From DATKXO01 sp035528995 (GTDB lineage Bacteria > Planctomycetota > Phycisphaerae > UBA1845): 18,193 nt of DNA. Shown here one piece after another: positions 17,233-18,193 of this stretch (position 1 is the first letter of the stretch; each line of letters begins with the position of its first letter). The translations under genes and the position numbers were made by a program. The notes beneath the pieces were generated by a model. The model saw only the letters and a list, made by a program, of their open reading frames with translations. It ran no database searches and was not told where the DNA came from. Location of the stretch: assembly GCA_035528995.1 (NCBI GenBank), contig DATKXO010000020.1:1-18193 (forward strand), in the 5' to 3' direction.

Positions 17233-17248
17233 CGTCGAAGGATCGACG
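17233..17248. terminator. Possible terminator hairpin between convergent genes
   Basis: CGTCGA (17233-17238), loop AGGA, TCGACG (17243-17248): a perfect six-pair stem 52 bases after the glycosyltransferase stop and between convergent genes. No T run follows. A weaker pair, GACCCT (17341-17346) with AGGGTC (17358-17363), overlaps the stop of the leftward gene. Confidence 0.3.
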
Positions 17249-17361
17249 GCGATCAATGACGCACGACAACTGCCGACACGCCTTGTCCCGCCGGTGCAGG
17301 CGCCTCCTCCAGGATCGTTCGATTCGAGGACACGGCGATCGACCCTGACTGTGAACGAGGG

Positions 17362-17916
17362 TCAGTCAGAGCCATCGTGAACGGCACGGGAGATGAACTG
17401 AACCAGAGCCTCGATGACAGGCGCTTGACGTAGGCGATCCAGATCTAAGCGCGCAAGCAACGACGCTTGTGCAGCCGAATCGTAGCGTTGATGTCGCCCG
17501 CGCAACAGTTGCTCAAGCACTGCCTTGGGTTCGTACCGACTCTGCACGATCGCCTCGACCGACAATGCGCAGCCAAACTCGTTCTGCAGACCCACTTGGT
17601 CTTCGAACAGACAGACCTCCAGCGAGGGGACGGCAAGGAAAACACCAAAACGCTGTCGAGGAGCCACACTGCCCAGCAGATCTTCGAGCTCCATCTGCAT
17701 TTCACCGACTCGCTGCTTCGCGGTCGTGTCTGCGTCGGCCACCAGGGCAACCGATGCCGAGCGAGTCGCCAGAAAGGTCGACGCCAGCGAGACGGCCGAT
17801 GACTGCCCGCCGGCGTCCACAATCTTGACAGTCTCCGACGGCACAACGCCAGCGAGCAAGGCCGAAAGCACGGTCACGTCAGTCCGCCCCTCGGCCACCA
17901 CGTAGCATTTGATCAT
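17362..17916 (-). CDS. TOPRIM-domain protein, probable nuclease-associated
   Basis: The 184-residue protein begins with MIKCYVVAEGRTDVTVLSAL: a strand followed by the TOPRIM glutamate E9-G10. The second metal motif is D61-A-D63 at the end of VALVADADTT. Between them is VDAGGQSS, also usual in TOPRIM folds. These acidic residues bind Mg in OLD-type nucleases, topoisomerases and DnaG primases. This one stands alone, without an ATPase or topoisomerase domain. The C-terminal part (90-184) has no motif I recognise. Its ATG (17916-17914) overlaps the stop of the upstream endonuclease-like gene as ATGA, so the two are translated together. Stop TGA at 17364-17362. Its base composition is less GC-rich than the genes to the left. 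Role inferred as DNA or RNA cleavage or regulation in a defence-like pair; not proven. Confidence 0.7.
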   Translation of the reverse strand: MIKCYVVAEGRTDVTVLSALLAGVVPSETVKIVDAGGQSSAVSLASTFLATRSASVALVADADTTAKQRVGEMQMELEDLLGSVAPRQRFGVFLAVPSLEVCLFEDQVGLQNEFGCALSVEAIVQSRYEPKAVLEQLLRGRHQRYDSAAQASLLARLDLDRLRQAPVIEALVQFISRAVHDGSD

Positions 17917-18193
17917 GCCTCTGCCTCCAGCAGGTTATACCACGGCAGGCCCCACTCCACTGCATACTCATACTTGCGTCGTAGGCCCGAGACCATTGTT
18001 CCTTTCTCCAGAGCATACTTGACCTCGGAACCATCCCATAAGAGGACAGTCTGCGGAGCTACGTACTGGCAGAGCGTTTGGGCAGGACGGGTGAATCCTT
18101 GGTAGCTGAACACGACACCGATCGTCCCCGCCGGGCGCCGTGCCAACTGGTTCCGTAGCTTCGCGATTGGCTCCACGTTCACCTTGCGGTCGT
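17913..18193 (-). CDS. Restriction-endonuclease-like protein (PD-(D/E)xK type), C-terminal part
   Basis: The frame is open from the right edge of the window to TGA 17915-17913, about 93 codons. The visible chain starts DRKVNVEPIAKLRNQLARR, then TIGVVFSYQGFTRPAQ, YVAPQTVLLWDG and GLPWYNLLEAEA. A charged strand-helix, then a hydrophobic strand ending in GFT, then a further strand LLW is the order of the part that follows the (D/E)xK strand in Mrr-like restriction endonucleases, so the catalytic residues should lie just outside. The GTG at 18182 is internal, not a start. It overlaps the TOPRIM gene by four bases. GC is about 53-58% in two lines I counted here (17941-18060), against 82% at 16981-17040. 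Function as a nuclease is likely but rests on fold-level resemblance only. Confidence 0.55.
   Translation of the reverse strand, partial: DRKVNVEPIAKLRNQLARRPAGTIGVVFSYQGFTRPAQTLCQYVAPQTVLLWDGSEVKYALEKGTMVSGLRRKYEYAVEWGLPWYNLLEAEA

Overview
The window is high-GC bacterial chromosome with long genes on both strands and no plasmid, phage or CRISPR features. The gene content suggests a Planctomycetota-type organism, probably uncultured: a fused membrane/spermidine-synthase-like protein, a large exported repeat protein with a pseudopilin-like tail, a glycosyltransferase-TPR fusion, a PMT-type envelope context, and thrS-infC without rpmI-rplT beside it. This taxonomic reading is an inference from gene content. 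No marker in the window proves it.

Layout. Bases 1-114 hold the end of a DHH/DHHA1 phosphoesterase. Bases 205-5224 hold two rightward genes: an exported protein of unknown function and a polytopic membrane protein fused to a spermidine-synthase-like methyltransferase fold. A convergent structured gap follows. Bases 5349-10984 are a five-gene leftward run, read in order as ATP sulfurylase (sat), an NrnA-type oligoribonuclease/pAp phosphatase whose start overlaps the sat stop, a small P-loop sulfotransferase, a HAL2/CysQ-type 3'(2'),5'-bisphosphate nucleotidase, and an alkaline-phosphatase-superfamily phosphodiesterase. Together they look like a sulfate activation, sulfonation and PAP-disposal cassette, but no APS kinase is visible.

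Bases 10985-11525 are non-coding. They hold a likely sat promoter and a 91-base element in which a 10-bp outer stem encloses three hairpins. Bases 11526-14289 hold thrS and infC, leftward. The infC frame only includes the conserved IF-3 N terminus if translation starts at an AUU codon (position 12035) behind a good Shine-Dalgarno sequence, the classic infC arrangement. ThrRS carries an extra helical insertion of about 65-70 residues before motif 2. The thrS leader has a near-consensus promoter, and next to its ribosome binding site it has two mutually exclusive hairpins, one shaped like an anticodon arm.

Bases 14646-14819 encode an unrecognised 57-residue membrane protein with a perfect ribosome binding site. 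It is divergent from a 750-residue GT39-like glycosyltransferase with a C-terminal TPR tail (14928-17180), whose promoter spacing suggests a leaderless mRNA. At the right edge (17362-18193, leftward) a TOPRIM-domain protein overlaps by ATGA the end of a probable PD-(D/E)xK restriction-endonuclease-like protein. This pair has visibly lower GC than its neighbour and is the best candidate for a horizontally acquired, defence-like module. It continues outside the window.
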